From JBFJKD01 sp041600415 (GTDB taxonomy: Bacteria; Pseudomonadota; Gammaproteobacteria; Pseudomonadales; Porticoccaceae): 64,000 nt of DNA. This document shows positions 1 to 8,921 of the stretch, in pieces (within the stretch, counting starts at the first letter, position 1; every line of letters begins with the position of its first letter). The notes under the pieces were generated by a model. The model was given only the letters and a program-made list of their open reading frames with translations. It did no database searches and was not told the origin of the DNA. Made by a program: the position numbers and the translations under genes. The stretch spans positions 310,001 through 374,000 of the forward strand of contig JBFIKF010000002.1 in assembly GCA_041600415.1 (NCBI GenBank). Direction: 5' to 3'.

Positions 1-530
1 TCGCCCACGGGTATATGTTGCCGAATAACTGATTCGAGTTTTTTTAAGTTCTTATTTTGTAGTGCGGACAACGGTATAAATTCAGCCGCAGGCAATAATT
101 TTTTCAGCGTTTCGATATGTGGCAACAGGTCGCTCTGATCCGTCAGACGGTCAACTTTGTTAAGCGCCACCACCACCGGAATATTGGTCGCGCTCACCGC
201 CGTTGCGACGGCAATATCTGCCGCGGTCCATACCAGACGATCGACGACAAATACGATAACATCAACATCGCGCATGGCACTTTGAGCAGCGCGATTCATA
301 TAGCGATTAATGGCCTTACTCTGTTCACCATGTAAACCGGGCGTGTCCACAAACACCAGTTGACAGGAACCCTCTGTTTTGATGCCACGTACCTGATGGC
401 GTGTGGTTTGCGGTTTGCGCGACGTGATACTGAGCTTAACCCCAAGCAGGTGATTCAGCAGTGTCGATTTACCCACATTGGGACGCCCGACAATGGCGAC
501 AAAACCGCTATAAGTAGTTTCACCGGTCAT
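1..530 (-). CDS. era: GTPase Era, N-terminal part (runs off the left edge)
   Basis: Era is a small GTPase that binds the 3' end of 16S rRNA and helps 30S subunit maturation. The visible 176 codons are the GTPase domain: the P-loop GRPNVGKS near residue 14, a DTPG motif near residue 61 and NKVD near residue 125. The C-terminal KH RNA-binding domain lies beyond the window edge. The ATG at 528-530 lies 8 bases inside the end of rnc, giving the tight rnc-era coupling usual in gammaproteobacteria. Identity is clear from the motifs and from the neighbours. Confidence 0.95.
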   Translation of the reverse strand, partial: MTGETTYSGFVAIVGRPNVGKSTLLNHLLGVKLSITSRKPQTTRHQVRGIKTEGSCQLVFVDTPGLHGEQSKAINRYMNRAAQSAMRDVDVIVFVVDRLVWTAADIAVATAVSATNIPVVVALNKVDRLTDQSDLLPHIETLKKLLPAAEFIPLSALQNKNLKKLESVIRQHIPVG

Positions 531-1206
531 CGCTTTCCCCCAGTAACCGCAAGGCCTCCGCCGCCGCTACCTGCTCTGCCTTGCGACGACTCGACGCGAC
601 ACCCTGAACTATTTTACTCATGCCCGGCACACGACAACGCAATGTGAAAGTTTGTTGGTGGGGTTCACCATTCACATCGACTATTTCGTATTGTGGCAAC
701 CCCTGTCCCCGGGCCTGCACATATTCCTGCAGCCGTGTTTTGGGATCCTTGTATTCTTTTTCAGCTTGAATCGCAATCAAACTATCCGCAAACCAGCGCA
801 AAATACAAGCTTGGGTTTCACCCAGACCAGCGTCGAGATAGATAGCGCCGATGATTGCTTCCAGCGTATCAGCAAGCATCGAGTCCCGGTGGCCACCGCC
901 TGTTTTGGTTTCCCCACGACCAAGACGCAGATAGTCCATCAGGGTGAGTTTACGCGCGATACCAGCCAACGTGCCCTGTTTGACCAGTTGCGCTCGCAAG
1001 CGGCTTAAATCGCCTTCTTTCGCGGTTTCAAAGCGGCCATACAAATAATCACTAATTACCAGATCAAGTACCGCGTCGCCGAGGAATTCGAGGCGTTCAT
1101 TATGTTTCGCGCCACTACTACGATGGGTCAGCGCCTGTTGCAACAACCCCTCATCGTTAAAACGATGGCCAAGGGTATCACAAAATTTCGCCAGCCCAGC
1201 GGCCAC
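520..1206 (-). CDS. rnc: Ribonuclease III
   Basis: RNase III cleaves double-stranded RNA in rRNA precursors and some mRNAs. The 228-residue protein has the family signature NERLEFLGDAVL at residues 36-47, carrying the acidic metal ligands E40 and D44. A second acidic cluster LADTLEAIIGAIYLDAG follows near residue 111, and a double-stranded RNA-binding domain fills about 153-222. Length is normal. It starts with GTG three bases after the stop of the DUF4845 gene and overlaps era, so it is cotranscribed with both. No clear ribosome binding site precedes the GTG, which suggests coupling to upstream translation. Confidence 0.96.
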   Translation of the reverse strand: MAAGLAKFCDTLGHRFNDEGLLQQALTHRSSGAKHNERLEFLGDAVLDLVISDYLYGRFETAKEGDLSRLRAQLVKQGTLAGIARKLTLMDYLRLGRGETKTGGGHRDSMLADTLEAIIGAIYLDAGLGETQACILRWFADSLIAIQAEKEYKDPKTRLQEYVQARGQGLPQYEIVDVNGEPHQQTFTLRCRVPGMSKIVQGVASSRRKAEQVAAAEALRLLGESDDR

Positions 1207-1209
1207 TTA

Positions 1210-1581
1210 TCAGTCGCGTCCGGCAGTATCGTAAACATTATCAAACTTCACCACTACGTCAATATTTCCCATAAATGACACCCGTTTTTCATACGCCATA
1301 CTGACGACGGTATGGGTTTTCTGCCTATCGACCTTTACTTCCCGCGCGGTAATATCGCGCACGCCGTTAATGGTGAACAATTTATCCAGGATACGTCTGA
1401 TTTGCGCGTCGGATATTTCGTGCGTTTTCTCGTTTTTTAACGATTTGATTGAAGCGGCCACAAAATAATTATCCAGATAAAGCGGGCCTAGTTTAAATAA
1501 TGCGGTCAAGAAAAATCCAATCACAGCCAGCAGAACGAGCATACTCAAAGACGACATGCCTTGCTGATACCTTCCTTTCAT
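1210..1581 (-). CDS. DUF4845 family membrane protein
   Basis: A 123-residue protein with one N-terminal hydrophobic helix (about residues 10-32), then a soluble domain that should face the periplasm. Its opening, MKGRYQQGMSSLSMLVLLAV, resembles the start of pilin-like or other single-anchor proteins. A DUF4845 protein between lepB and rnc is standard in Pseudomonas and relatives, so position supports the family call. Function is unknown. It sits 36 bases after lepB and 3 bases before rnc, and should be part of the lepA-lepB-rnc-era transcript. Confidence 0.8.
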   Translation of the reverse strand: MKGRYQQGMSSLSMLVLLAVIGFFLTALFKLGPLYLDNYFVAASIKSLKNEKTHEISDAQIRRILDKLFTINGVRDITAREVKVDRQKTHTVVSMAYEKRVSFMGNIDVVVKFDNVYDTAGRD

Positions 1582-1617
1582 CGTAGCACCCTCCCGATTG
1601 TCCCGATAAGATCCACC

Positions 1618-2385
1618 TCAGTGTATTTTTCCCACGCCTTCAAACCCCGGCAGGCTCAACAGGCTTTCCCAGTGCATCCACACCACAAAAGCCTTGCCGA
1701 CAATATTCTGCTCCGGGACAGCTCCCCAGGCGCGACTGTCGTAACTATTATCCCGGTTATCACCCACCATAAAATAATGTCCCTCTGGAACGACCCTGGT
1801 CACGTTGCGCCCAAACGCCGTTGGCGGAATACGTTTTCGCATCAAATGCACCACCCCATCGAGGTTTTCCTCCATGGTTCGATAGCCGAGTTCCTGTTCA
1901 CCCTGATTACCCGCCAGCGTCTGCGGCATCTTCGTGCCGTTAATATACAGATTATTATCCAGGATCTGCACCTCGTCGCCCGGTAACCCGATCACTCTTT
2001 TGATAAAATAACGATCGTCGTCTGGCGGAAAGAATACCATCACATCGCCTCGTTGTGGCTGCCCGATGTCCACAACTTTGGTACCCAGTACCGGCAGGCG
2101 CAAACCGTAGGCAAACTTATTGACCAGTATAAAATCACCAATACGCAGCGTAGGAATCATTGATCCGGAGGGAATCTGGAAAGGTTCAACAATAAAGGAT
2201 CGTAATATCAGCACTACCAATAAGACCGGAAAAAAAGGTGCCGTGAACTCAACATAAAAAGGCACTGGGGCGGCCTCACCGCCCTGGTTATGGCGATATT
2301 TACGCAATATAAACTTGTCCAGCAACCACACCGCGCCCGAAACCGCGGTCAGCACAACTAATACCAGTGGAAAATCAATATTCAT
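1618..2385 (-). CDS. lepB: Signal peptidase I
   Basis: LepB is the inner-membrane protease that removes signal peptides from Sec and Tat exported proteins. Two N-terminal membrane segments (about residues 6-23 and 51-67) precede the periplasmic catalytic domain. The nucleophile is Ser75 in PSGSMIPTL and the general base Lys129 in YFIKRVIG. The conserved GDNRDNSYDSR box lies near residue 212. At 255 residues it is a little shorter than many Pseudomonas LepB proteins but complete. It lies 48 bases downstream of lepA. Confidence 0.95.
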   Translation of the reverse strand: MNIDFPLVLVVLTAVSGAVWLLDKFILRKYRHNQGGEAAPVPFYVEFTAPFFPVLLVVLILRSFIVEPFQIPSGSMIPTLRIGDFILVNKFAYGLRLPVLGTKVVDIGQPQRGDVMVFFPPDDDRYFIKRVIGLPGDEVQILDNNLYINGTKMPQTLAGNQGEQELGYRTMEENLDGVVHLMRKRIPPTAFGRNVTRVVPEGHYFMVGDNRDNSYDSRAWGAVPEQNIVGKAFVVWMHWESLLSLPGFEGVGKIH

Positions 2386-2433
2386 ACCAGAATAACCTTT
2401 ATTTTTGCACGCTCAATACGAGTGCTGGCTCAA

Positions 2434-4236
2434 CTAGACGTTGTCCGTTTGCAGTACCGCCAAAAATGCTGCCTGGGGAATTTCTACGCGCCCCACCTGC
2501 TTCATGCGCCTTTTGCCCGCTTTCTGTTTTTCCAGCAATTTCTTTTTACGGGTGATGTCGCCACCATAACATTTGGCCGTCACGTTTTTCCGCAAAGCCT
2601 TGACCGTGGTGCGCGCAATAATATGTCCACCGAGGGCAGCCTGAATCGCCACATCGAACATTTGACGCGGAATCAGTTCCTTCATTTTTTCGGTGATTAA
2701 ACGTCCTTTTTGCTGAGCCTGATCCCGGTGCACGATTAGCGCCAGCGCGTCCACTTTCTCCCCATTGATCAAAATATCCATCTTGACCAGGGGGGCGGCT
2801 TGAAAACGTTCAAAATTATATTCCAGAGATGCAAAACCGCGGCTTACCGATTTCACCCGATCGAAAAAATCCATCACCACTTCGTTCATGGGTAATTCGT
2901 AGCTTAACGAAACCTGTTTCCCCGAAAACTGCATATTTGTTTGCACTCCCCGTTTTTCCACACACAGGGTTATGACGCTCCCCAGGTGATCCTTGGGAAC
3001 CAGAATATTGGCAACGCACAGTGGTTCACGTATCTCATCGATAGCTGCCGCATCCGGTAAATTTGAGGGATTCGATACGTACACGCACTCACCTCGGGTG
3101 GTCGTTACCTCGTATACAACCGTTGGCGCCGTGGTAATTAGATCCAGGTCGTACTCGCGCTCCAGGCGTTCCTGTATAATTTCCATGTGCAACAGCCCTA
3201 GAAAACCACAGCGAAATCCAAATCCGAGTGCATCGGAACTTTCCGGTTCGTAAAATAACGATGCGTCGTTGAGTGTCAATTTTCCGAGCGCATCGCGAAA
3301 ACCTTCAAAATCGTCGGAACTGACCGGAAACATACCCGCGTAAACTTGCGGCTTTACTTTTTCAAAGCCGGGCAACGCTGGCACTTCCGATGTGCGGGCG
3401 TGCGTAAACGTATCACCCACCGGTGCCCCGTGAATATCCTTGATACCCGCCACCAGAAATCCCACCTCACCGGCATACAACACTCCCGTTTCCTTACGCT
3501 TAGGGGTAAATACGCCAACTGCATCAACGGTGTACGCCTTGCCGATGACTTTCGAAATAATTTTGTCCCTGGAGCGCAGGGTGCCCTGCATGACTCTCAC
3601 CAGCGATACGACACCCAGATAGTTATCAAACCAGGAGTCAATAATCAGGGCCTGCAGAGGCGCTGCCACATCGCCCTCGGGTGGTGGAACTCGGGCCACC
3701 AGTTGTTCGAGGACGGCCTGAATACCAAAACCCGTTTTCGCACTGCATCGCACTGCGTCGCTGGCATCCAGTCCGATAATATCCTCGATCTCCGCCGCCA
3801 CCCGTTCCGGTTCTGACTGGGGCAGATCGATCTTGTTGAGCACCGGAATCACCTCCAGGCCCAGATTGATGGCGGTGTAACAGTTGGCAACAGACTGTGC
3901 TTCAACTCCCTGGGCCGCATCGACCACCAGCAGCGCCCCTTCGCACGCCGCCAGGGATCGGGAAACCTCATAGGAAAAATCCACGTGACCCGGCGTGTCG
4001 ATAAAATTCAGCTGGTAGGTTTTGCCATCCAGAGCGGTGTAATTCAAACACACGCTCTGTGCTTTGATGGTGATGCCGCGCTCGCGCTCAATATCCATGG
4101 AATCGAGCACCTGCGCCGCCATTTCGCGGTCCTCCAGTCCACCGCAAAACTGAATAAAGCGATCCGCGATGGTGGATTTTCCGTGGTCAATGTGGGCGAT
4201 GATCGAAAAATTTCGAATATGATTCAGGGTGGGCAC
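2434..4236 (-). CDS. lepA: Elongation factor 4 (LepA)
   Basis: LepA is a ribosome-associated GTPase with EF-G-like domains, linked to back-translocation and initiation quality. The P-loop AHIDHGKS, the DTPGHVDF switch and NKIDLP are all present, followed by the EF-G-like domains III and V and the LepA-specific C-terminal domain. I place the start at the GTG 4234-4236, giving a protein beginning MPTLNHIRNFSIIAHIDHGK. That is 600 residues and matches the N-terminus of Pseudomonas LepA. The alternative, a TTG at 4260, adds eight residues that do not look conserved. Neither start has a strong ribosome binding site. Confidence 0.95.
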   Translation of the reverse strand: MPTLNHIRNFSIIAHIDHGKSTIADRFIQFCGGLEDREMAAQVLDSMDIERERGITIKAQSVCLNYTALDGKTYQLNFIDTPGHVDFSYEVSRSLAACEGALLVVDAAQGVEAQSVANCYTAINLGLEVIPVLNKIDLPQSEPERVAAEIEDIIGLDASDAVRCSAKTGFGIQAVLEQLVARVPPPEGDVAAPLQALIIDSWFDNYLGVVSLVRVMQGTLRSRDKIISKVIGKAYTVDAVGVFTPKRKETGVLYAGEVGFLVAGIKDIHGAPVGDTFTHARTSEVPALPGFEKVKPQVYAGMFPVSSDDFEGFRDALGKLTLNDASLFYEPESSDALGFGFRCGFLGLLHMEIIQERLEREYDLDLITTAPTVVYEVTTTRGECVYVSNPSNLPDAAAIDEIREPLCVANILVPKDHLGSVITLCVEKRGVQTNMQFSGKQVSLSYELPMNEVVMDFFDRVKSVSRGFASLEYNFERFQAAPLVKMDILINGEKVDALALIVHRDQAQQKGRLITEKMKELIPRQMFDVAIQAALGGHIIARTTVKALRKNVTAKCYGGDITRKKKLLEKQKAGKRRMKQVGRVEIPQAAFLAVLQTDNV

Positions 4237-4352
4237 GTTGATAGTTTCGTTCCGTAACAATGGGGCAGGATGCGCGACGACGCGAAGTCTAGCGCATTTG
4301 CCCCTGAGGCGCTACGAACAGCCCATGTGCCCAGGCGTGTTGTGACCGGCGA

Positions 4353-5723
4353 TCAGTTTATTTCGATAGTACGGAAGATTGACCTGCCGCGACGGAAAAA
4401 GCGCATTGCCACAGGCGTATTGTTGGGCAACTCGGCCAGCACCTGATGGTAATCGCTAATGTCAGAGATCACCTTGTAACCAAGCTGGACAATAATGTCG
4501 CCAGGTTGCAGGCCGGCGGCCTCGCCGGGTGTATCCGGATAGACCTGTCTGATGGTTACCCCGCCGGTTATATTCCAGTTCTGGCGCAAATTATCTTCAA
4601 CCTGCTCAACTTCCAGGCCAATGCGATCGCCAGCGGCGCTCGCGGCAAAAGTTGGGGGTTCTTCCTCCCCTGGCCGTTTGCCCACCTGCACTGTCAGTTC
4701 ACGTTTGCGACCTTTGCGAATGAGTACGGCTGTTGCTTTGCTGCCCGGCGACATCAGTCCGACGGTATGGGGCAAATCACTGGCATCCTCTATCGACTGG
4801 TCATTAAACTCAACCACCACATCGCCCGCTTTGATACCGGCTTTCTCCGCCGGTCCGTCCTTTTCAACCTGGGCAATCAGCGCGCCCTGGGGCTTGCTCA
4901 AACCCAGAGATTTTGCCAGGTCCCGATCTACGTCCTGAATGTAGACACCCAACCAACCGCGATCCACCCGACCCTTGGTTTTCAACTGGGCGACAACCTC
5001 CTGTGCGACGCTGGAAGGAATTGCGAACGACAGCCCGATGGAGCCACCCGAGCGCGTATAAATTTGCGAATTGATGCCAACCACTTCGCCGGCCAGATTA
5101 AACAGCGGACCACCGGAATTGCCGGGATTGATCGCCACGTCACTTTGAATAAAAGGGACATAGTCCTCGCCCCGCTCGGTGGGAATACTCCTGCCGATAG
5201 CGCTCACAATGCCCACGCTCGCGGAATAATCCAACCCAAAGGGGGAGCCAATCGCCACCACCCATTCACCAACTTTTAACGTATCGGCCGCTGCAAGTTT
5301 GACCGTCGGCAAATCCCGCGCGTCAATTTTTATCAACGCCAGATCCGAGCGTGGATCGACGCCCACCACTTTGCCGGGAAATTCGCGCCGGTCAATCAGC
5401 CGCACGTTGATCTCGCTGGCCCCGTCGATCACGTGGTTATTGGTTAAAATATAGCCATCCCGGGAAATAATAAAACCGGAGCCCATCGAATACGCCTTGC
5501 GCTCGGGCATGCGTCGTTGCTCGAAAAAGTCGCGAAATATATCCGGCATATCTGGAGGTAGCTGTTGCCCTCTGCGCAACGAGGTCTTTTCTATTGTATT
5601 TATTTTCACCACGGCCGGTGAGCTTTCCTCAATCAACTGTGTAAAATTCGGCAGGTCGGCGCGGACTGGTGCCGCCCATAAGATCGCTAGCGCGAAAACC
5701 GTGCAAAACTGTCTAATCATCAT
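4353..5723 (-). CDS. mucD: Periplasmic Do-like serine protease (MucD/DegQ type)
   Basis: This HtrA-family protease degrades or refolds damaged envelope proteins. In Pseudomonas, MucD also restrains the sigma-E (AlgU) response. A signal peptide of about 22 residues ends APVRA. The catalytic triad is His97 (TNNHV), Asp127 (SDLALIK) and Ser203 (NPGNSGGP), followed by two PDZ domains, about 258-345 and 360-455. Start: the ATG at 5721-5723 has AGGAG seven bases upstream; a longer frame begins 18 bases earlier but lacks this spacing. It ends the rpoE-rseABC run, 119 bases after mucC. Confidence 0.94.
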   Translation of the reverse strand: MMIRQFCTVFALAILWAAPVRADLPNFTQLIEESSPAVVKINTIEKTSLRRGQQLPPDMPDIFRDFFEQRRMPERKAYSMGSGFIISRDGYILTNNHVIDGASEINVRLIDRREFPGKVVGVDPRSDLALIKIDARDLPTVKLAAADTLKVGEWVVAIGSPFGLDYSASVGIVSAIGRSIPTERGEDYVPFIQSDVAINPGNSGGPLFNLAGEVVGINSQIYTRSGGSIGLSFAIPSSVAQEVVAQLKTKGRVDRGWLGVYIQDVDRDLAKSLGLSKPQGALIAQVEKDGPAEKAGIKAGDVVVEFNDQSIEDASDLPHTVGLMSPGSKATAVLIRKGRKRELTVQVGKRPGEEEPPTFAASAAGDRIGLEVEQVEDNLRQNWNITGGVTIRQVYPDTPGEAAGLQPGDIIVQLGYKVISDISDYHQVLAELPNNTPVAMRFFRRGRSIFRTIEIN

Positions 5724-5842
5724 GCTACGTCTCCTGACCATAGGGCTCGCTTACACAAAATCGCTGAATTACGTCAATAAATAGTAACGCAGAGCGTAAA
5801 TATCAAGCCCCGACACACCGACACCTGTTGAATACTATAACC

Positions 5843-6304
5843 TCAGACGGTGGCACCCACCTCAGCGGCCTGCCCCGACAAAAGTATGGGCTGTAGATCG
5901 CTCTGATTGCGCGCCAACCAGGCGAGAAAGCGCACACCGATGCCAGCGGTCAATAACCCCGCAGTTGCCATCAACGCCACCCCCAGATCGCTTACAAACA
6001 GGGATTGGCCCAGCCAGGCGCCGCCCAGTAGTCCTGTTAATGGCGCGCTGTAGACCAGCAACGATCCCCGCACCACCACGCTTTCCGGTATACCAACACA
6101 CACGATATCGCCCACGCGCAGTGAGCGATTAGCATGCTCATCCGTCAAAACGCGGATTAGCGTTGTTTTGCCGGTTAATTTACTCAGCAAGCGCTGCCCA
6201 CAACCCCTTTCACCAGCACAGGTCGCGCAGGCCGAGGACTGTACGGTTTCGACCCAGACATGGTCGACTCCGCACTCAACGATCGTTCCCGTTTCTTCAA
6301 TCAT
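5843..6304 (-). CDS. rseC: RseC/MucC family envelope-stress protein
   Basis: RseC proteins are inner-membrane modulators of the sigma-E response; they are also tied to the system that reduces SoxR. The 153-residue form starts at the ATG 6302-6304, overlapping the end of mucB by 8 bases. The N-terminal domain holds a cysteine cluster (ACATCAGERGCGQ, four Cys in all). Two hydrophobic helices follow near residues 82-103 and 108-128. A longer in-frame start at 6343 would add residues that lie wholly inside mucB and is less likely. Confidence 0.87.
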   Translation of the reverse strand: MIEETGTIVECGVDHVWVETVQSSACATCAGERGCGQRLLSKLTGKTTLIRVLTDEHANRSLRVGDIVCVGIPESVVVRGSLLVYSAPLTGLLGGAWLGQSLFVSDLGVALMATAGLLTAGIGVRFLAWLARNQSDLQPILLSGQAAEVGATV

Positions 6305-7274
6305 TGCTGGAGCCCAACGGTCGCAGCTGTACGGATTCGGCAATCCGCTGGGCTGTTAACTTGGGAATTTCCCCAACCACACAGATGTTATAGGGTTGGT
6401 CTGCAAAACTGATTCGCGACATATGTGCCACGGTGGCGCCGCGCTGCGCCTGTACCACCGGCACGCCGGCAGGTGGTTGCGCGTCCACAAAAATTGAAAA
6501 CGCCGCCAGACCATCGGTATACAGGACGGACTGAGTAGTTTTTCCAGGGTCCGTTCCCGCCAGCACAAACCCAGGAGGAATCCAGTCGCTGCGCCATGCA
6601 ACCTGCAGCGACACTTGAGTGATGACGTCCGTTACGCTGGTTTTGCAGGGCCTGCCGTCCAGTTCGTCAACAGACGGGTTTGGCTGGCCCGCAGATAACT
6701 CTGCATCGCTTATGGACGCACCAATTTCAATATTCGTGTATTGAAAACGTTCCAACGCCCTGTCCCCGTTCCCCACCAGAATAAGCTGCATCAACAAACC
6801 AGTTTGCGCGTCCAGGCCAACGATATATCCGTACCGAAACTCGTCCCTGGGCACCAGATGAATAACGGTTATCTGCCGATTCGCAATGCGATCTTCGCCG
6901 CGGTGAAATAGATTGTAGTGACTCGCGAGAGGTTGATGAATCTTGTCCTTGACGCCGGGTGCCACGCCGCGCAACAACAGATCGCCGATGCGCCGGCAGT
7001 CAACTGTATTACCCTGTCGTGTAATTTCGCGAGGAGTGCCATTGAGATGGACGAGGCGTTCAAACTCCTGCCCGTTCTTTACACCGTGAACTATTCTGAC
7101 AGCCTTGAGGGCCCCACCGTATTCATAGGTAAACGTTCCGCGGTAATTGAGTGCGCGACCCGCCTCAGACATTTGCGCCAGCAAACCCTCAACGGAATTT
7201 TTGTCGCCAGCGGCCCAGGCTGATCCTGCAACCACGCCAAACGCGACCGCAGCCACAGCAAACCATCGCCGCAT
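6297..7274 (-). CDS. rseB: Sigma-E regulator RseB/MucB
   Basis: RseB is a periplasmic protein that binds the anti-sigma factor RseA and shields it from cleavage until it senses lipopolysaccharide intermediates. The signal peptide MRRWFAVAAVAFGVVAGSAWA is at the very N-terminus when the ATG at 7272-7274 is used. An AGGAGA lies ten bases upstream of it. A longer frame reaching 7349 would put 25 residues ahead of the signal peptide and is rejected. The body, about 300 residues, has the two-domain MucB/RseB layout. It begins 40 bases after rseA. Confidence 0.92.
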   Translation of the reverse strand: MRRWFAVAAVAFGVVAGSAWAAGDKNSVEGLLAQMSEAGRALNYRGTFTYEYGGALKAVRIVHGVKNGQEFERLVHLNGTPREITRQGNTVDCRRIGDLLLRGVAPGVKDKIHQPLASHYNLFHRGEDRIANRQITVIHLVPRDEFRYGYIVGLDAQTGLLMQLILVGNGDRALERFQYTNIEIGASISDAELSAGQPNPSVDELDGRPCKTSVTDVITQVSLQVAWRSDWIPPGFVLAGTDPGKTTQSVLYTDGLAAFSIFVDAQPPAGVPVVQAQRGATVAHMSRISFADQPYNICVVGEIPKLTAQRIAESVQLRPLGSSND

Positions 7275-7314
7275 GCGCAAAGCGTCTCCTCGAATCGGTT
7301 TCAATAAACGGGCG

Positions 7315-7983
7315 TTAGCGGCCATCCTGCTGTTGCGGCAGACGCGCAAAGGGCAGCATACCCTGGCTCGAATTGAGTGACGCCTGCTCCGTGTGGGCCT
7401 GCATCATCTGGTTGAGATATTGCTCTATTTGTTGCTCCGTCAGCGCATCGGGGCGCGGCTGATTAATCACCAGCAAGGTCCGCGGTTGATTGGTATTGGC
7501 CACAGATCCGGTGCTGGCATTGCGCGCGCTGACAGTAGGGGCCTGGAACCCGGCCGGTAACTGGTATTCAGGGCGATAATCACTGCTGACGCCGCTACTG
7601 GCCGTGCTCAGCGCCGGGTCCCCGAGCTCGGCGGTTGCAGCGTTGAAATAGAGGTGCTGACTGGCCACAATTGCCACCACCGCAACGGATGCCGCAATGG
7701 CGCCCCTCCCGACGGATGAAAGAAACTTTTTGACCGTACTGAGCGCGCCTGTGGATAACTTTTCAGCTTCTATCGCCGCGCTAATCTGGCTCGAAAAGTC
7801 TTCCAGTTGTACGGGCAGTTCGCGGCGCATCGCCTGCGCGGCCAAATGGTAGCGGTGCCACGAGTCCCGCAACTGGGTATCGGCAGACAGAGCCTGTAAC
7901 ACACGGCGGGCCTCCAGTTCGTTTGCTTCTCCATCCATTAATGCGGATAAGGACTCGCGGACATTGTTATTTGGCTGGCTCAT
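7315..7983 (-). CDS. rseA: Anti-sigma-E factor RseA/MucA
   Basis: RseA is a single-pass inner-membrane protein that holds sigma-E at the membrane and is destroyed by regulated proteolysis under envelope stress. The N-terminal cytoplasmic domain shows the family pattern (ESLSALMDGEANELEARRVL, then DSWHRYHLAAQAMR). One membrane helix is near residues 95-112. The periplasmic tail is rich in Ser, Ala and Gln and ends with a Gln-rich stretch. It is separated from rpoE by an unusually long 181-base gap with three palindromes, described separately. Confidence 0.93.
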   Translation of the reverse strand: MSQPNNNVRESLSALMDGEANELEARRVLQALSADTQLRDSWHRYHLAAQAMRRELPVQLEDFSSQISAAIEAEKLSTGALSTVKKFLSSVGRGAIAASVAVVAIVASQHLYFNAATAELGDPALSTASSGVSSDYRPEYQLPAGFQAPTVSARNASTGSVANTNQPRTLLVINQPRPDALTEQQIEQYLNQMMQAHTEQASLNSSQGMLPFARLPQQQDGR

Positions 7984-8104
7984 TGCTTTTTTACCTTTTG
8001 TGTCATGCTCAATAGCGGTGTCGTCAATGGTGGCCCGTTATAACACACTCTGTCGGGCAAACGTTCGGCATGGGCATTGTGGATAACTTTTTCGCCAATT
8101 TGCA

Positions 8105-8157
8105 CCACCTGGTGGCCGTTCACCTAGCTGGTCAGACCAACCTTTTTCAAAAAGGTT
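8105..8157. repeat. Three perfect palindromes between rpoE and rseA
   Basis: Within 53 bases lie three perfect odd-length dyads: CCACC-T-GGTGG (8105-8115), GGTC-A-GACC (8130-8138) and AACCTTTTT-C-AAAAAGGTT (8139-8157). The last two abut. They sit just after the rpoE stop (8165) on the transcribed minus strand. In RNA they could form short tight hairpins, but a single-base loop would have to open. They may slow transcription or protect the mRNA end; that is inference. Confidence 0.5.
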
Positions 8158-8164
8158 CAACCAA

Positions 8165-8758
8165 TTACAGCAAACCATCCTGCAGGGATTTTATTTGTAT
8201 TTCAATGGCTTCCCGTGCACGAAAAATTCGTGAACGCACTGTGCCAACCGGGCAATCCATTACCGCCGCGATATCTTCGTAACTCAGACCATCAAATTCC
8301 CGCAGGGTGACCGCTGTGCGCAGGTCCTCCGGTAGATTCTTGATCGCGTCGTCCACCACCTGCTCCAGTTGATCCCGGGCCAGCAGGTTCTCTGGCGAAT
8401 CCACATCCTGCAGGGCATCGCCGCCCCCAAAAAAATCCGCGTCGTCCACATCGACATCGCTACTCGGCGGGCGACGGTTACGGGATACCAGATAATTTTT
8501 CGCGGTATTGACCGCGATGCGGTACATCCAGGTATAAAACTGGCTGTCGCCACGGAAATTATGGATAGCGCGAAAGGCTTTGATAAACGCTTCCTGCACC
8601 ACATCGGCGACCTCATCCCGATCGCGCACGAAGCGGCCCACGATGGCCTGCACCTTGTATTGATATTTCAACACCAATAAATCGAAGGCTCGCTTGTCAC
8701 CTTTCTGGACGCGAACGACCAATTCATTGTCTGAATCCTGGGGCTTGTCGGCACCCAT
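8165..8758 (-). CDS. rpoE: RNA polymerase sigma-E factor (RpoE/AlgU)
   Basis: This ECF sigma factor directs the envelope stress response. The 197 residues hold region 2 (DLLVLKYQYKVQAIVGRFV through the YTWMYRIAVNTAKNYL core element) and region 4 (NLPEDLRTAVTLREFDGLSY, then CPVGTVRSRIFRAREA for -35 recognition). AAGGGGA stands just upstream of the ATG. The genes rseA, rseB, rseC and mucD follow on the same strand, the arrangement seen in Pseudomonas algU-mucABCD. A sigma-E-like promoter upstream suggests autoregulation. Confidence 0.96.
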   Translation of the reverse strand: MGADKPQDSDNELVVRVQKGDKRAFDLLVLKYQYKVQAIVGRFVRDRDEVADVVQEAFIKAFRAIHNFRGDSQFYTWMYRIAVNTAKNYLVSRNRRPPSSDVDVDDADFFGGGDALQDVDSPENLLARDQLEQVVDDAIKNLPEDLRTAVTLREFDGLSYEDIAAVMDCPVGTVRSRIFRAREAIEIQIKSLQDGLL

Positions 8759-8813
8759 TTACATCCCCTTATCCTTGTTGTGCGCAAATACGGCTATCGC
8801 CAAGCAAGTGAGA

Positions 8814-8840
8814 CTAGACAATTAAAGCGCCGTTTGGTTC
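8814..8840 (-). promoter_or_regulatory. Probable sigma-E autoregulated promoter for rpoE
   Basis: Read on the minus strand: GAACCA (8840-8835), a 16-base spacer, then TCTAG (8818-8814). The known RpoE/AlgU consensus is GAACTT, 16-17 bases, TCTGA or TCTAA, so the -35 GAAC core and the -10 TCT core match. Transcription would start about 50 bases ahead of the rpoE ATG. Sigma-E promoters ahead of rpoE are well established in relatives; the assignment here rests on sequence match and position only. Confidence 0.5.
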
Positions 8841-8921
8841 GCGGACCCTCTGACGGCGCTGTGTAGGTTTTTATCGGCGCCTATACTATCATGCCCGGCC
8901 CGGAGTTAAGGGACTCGCCGC

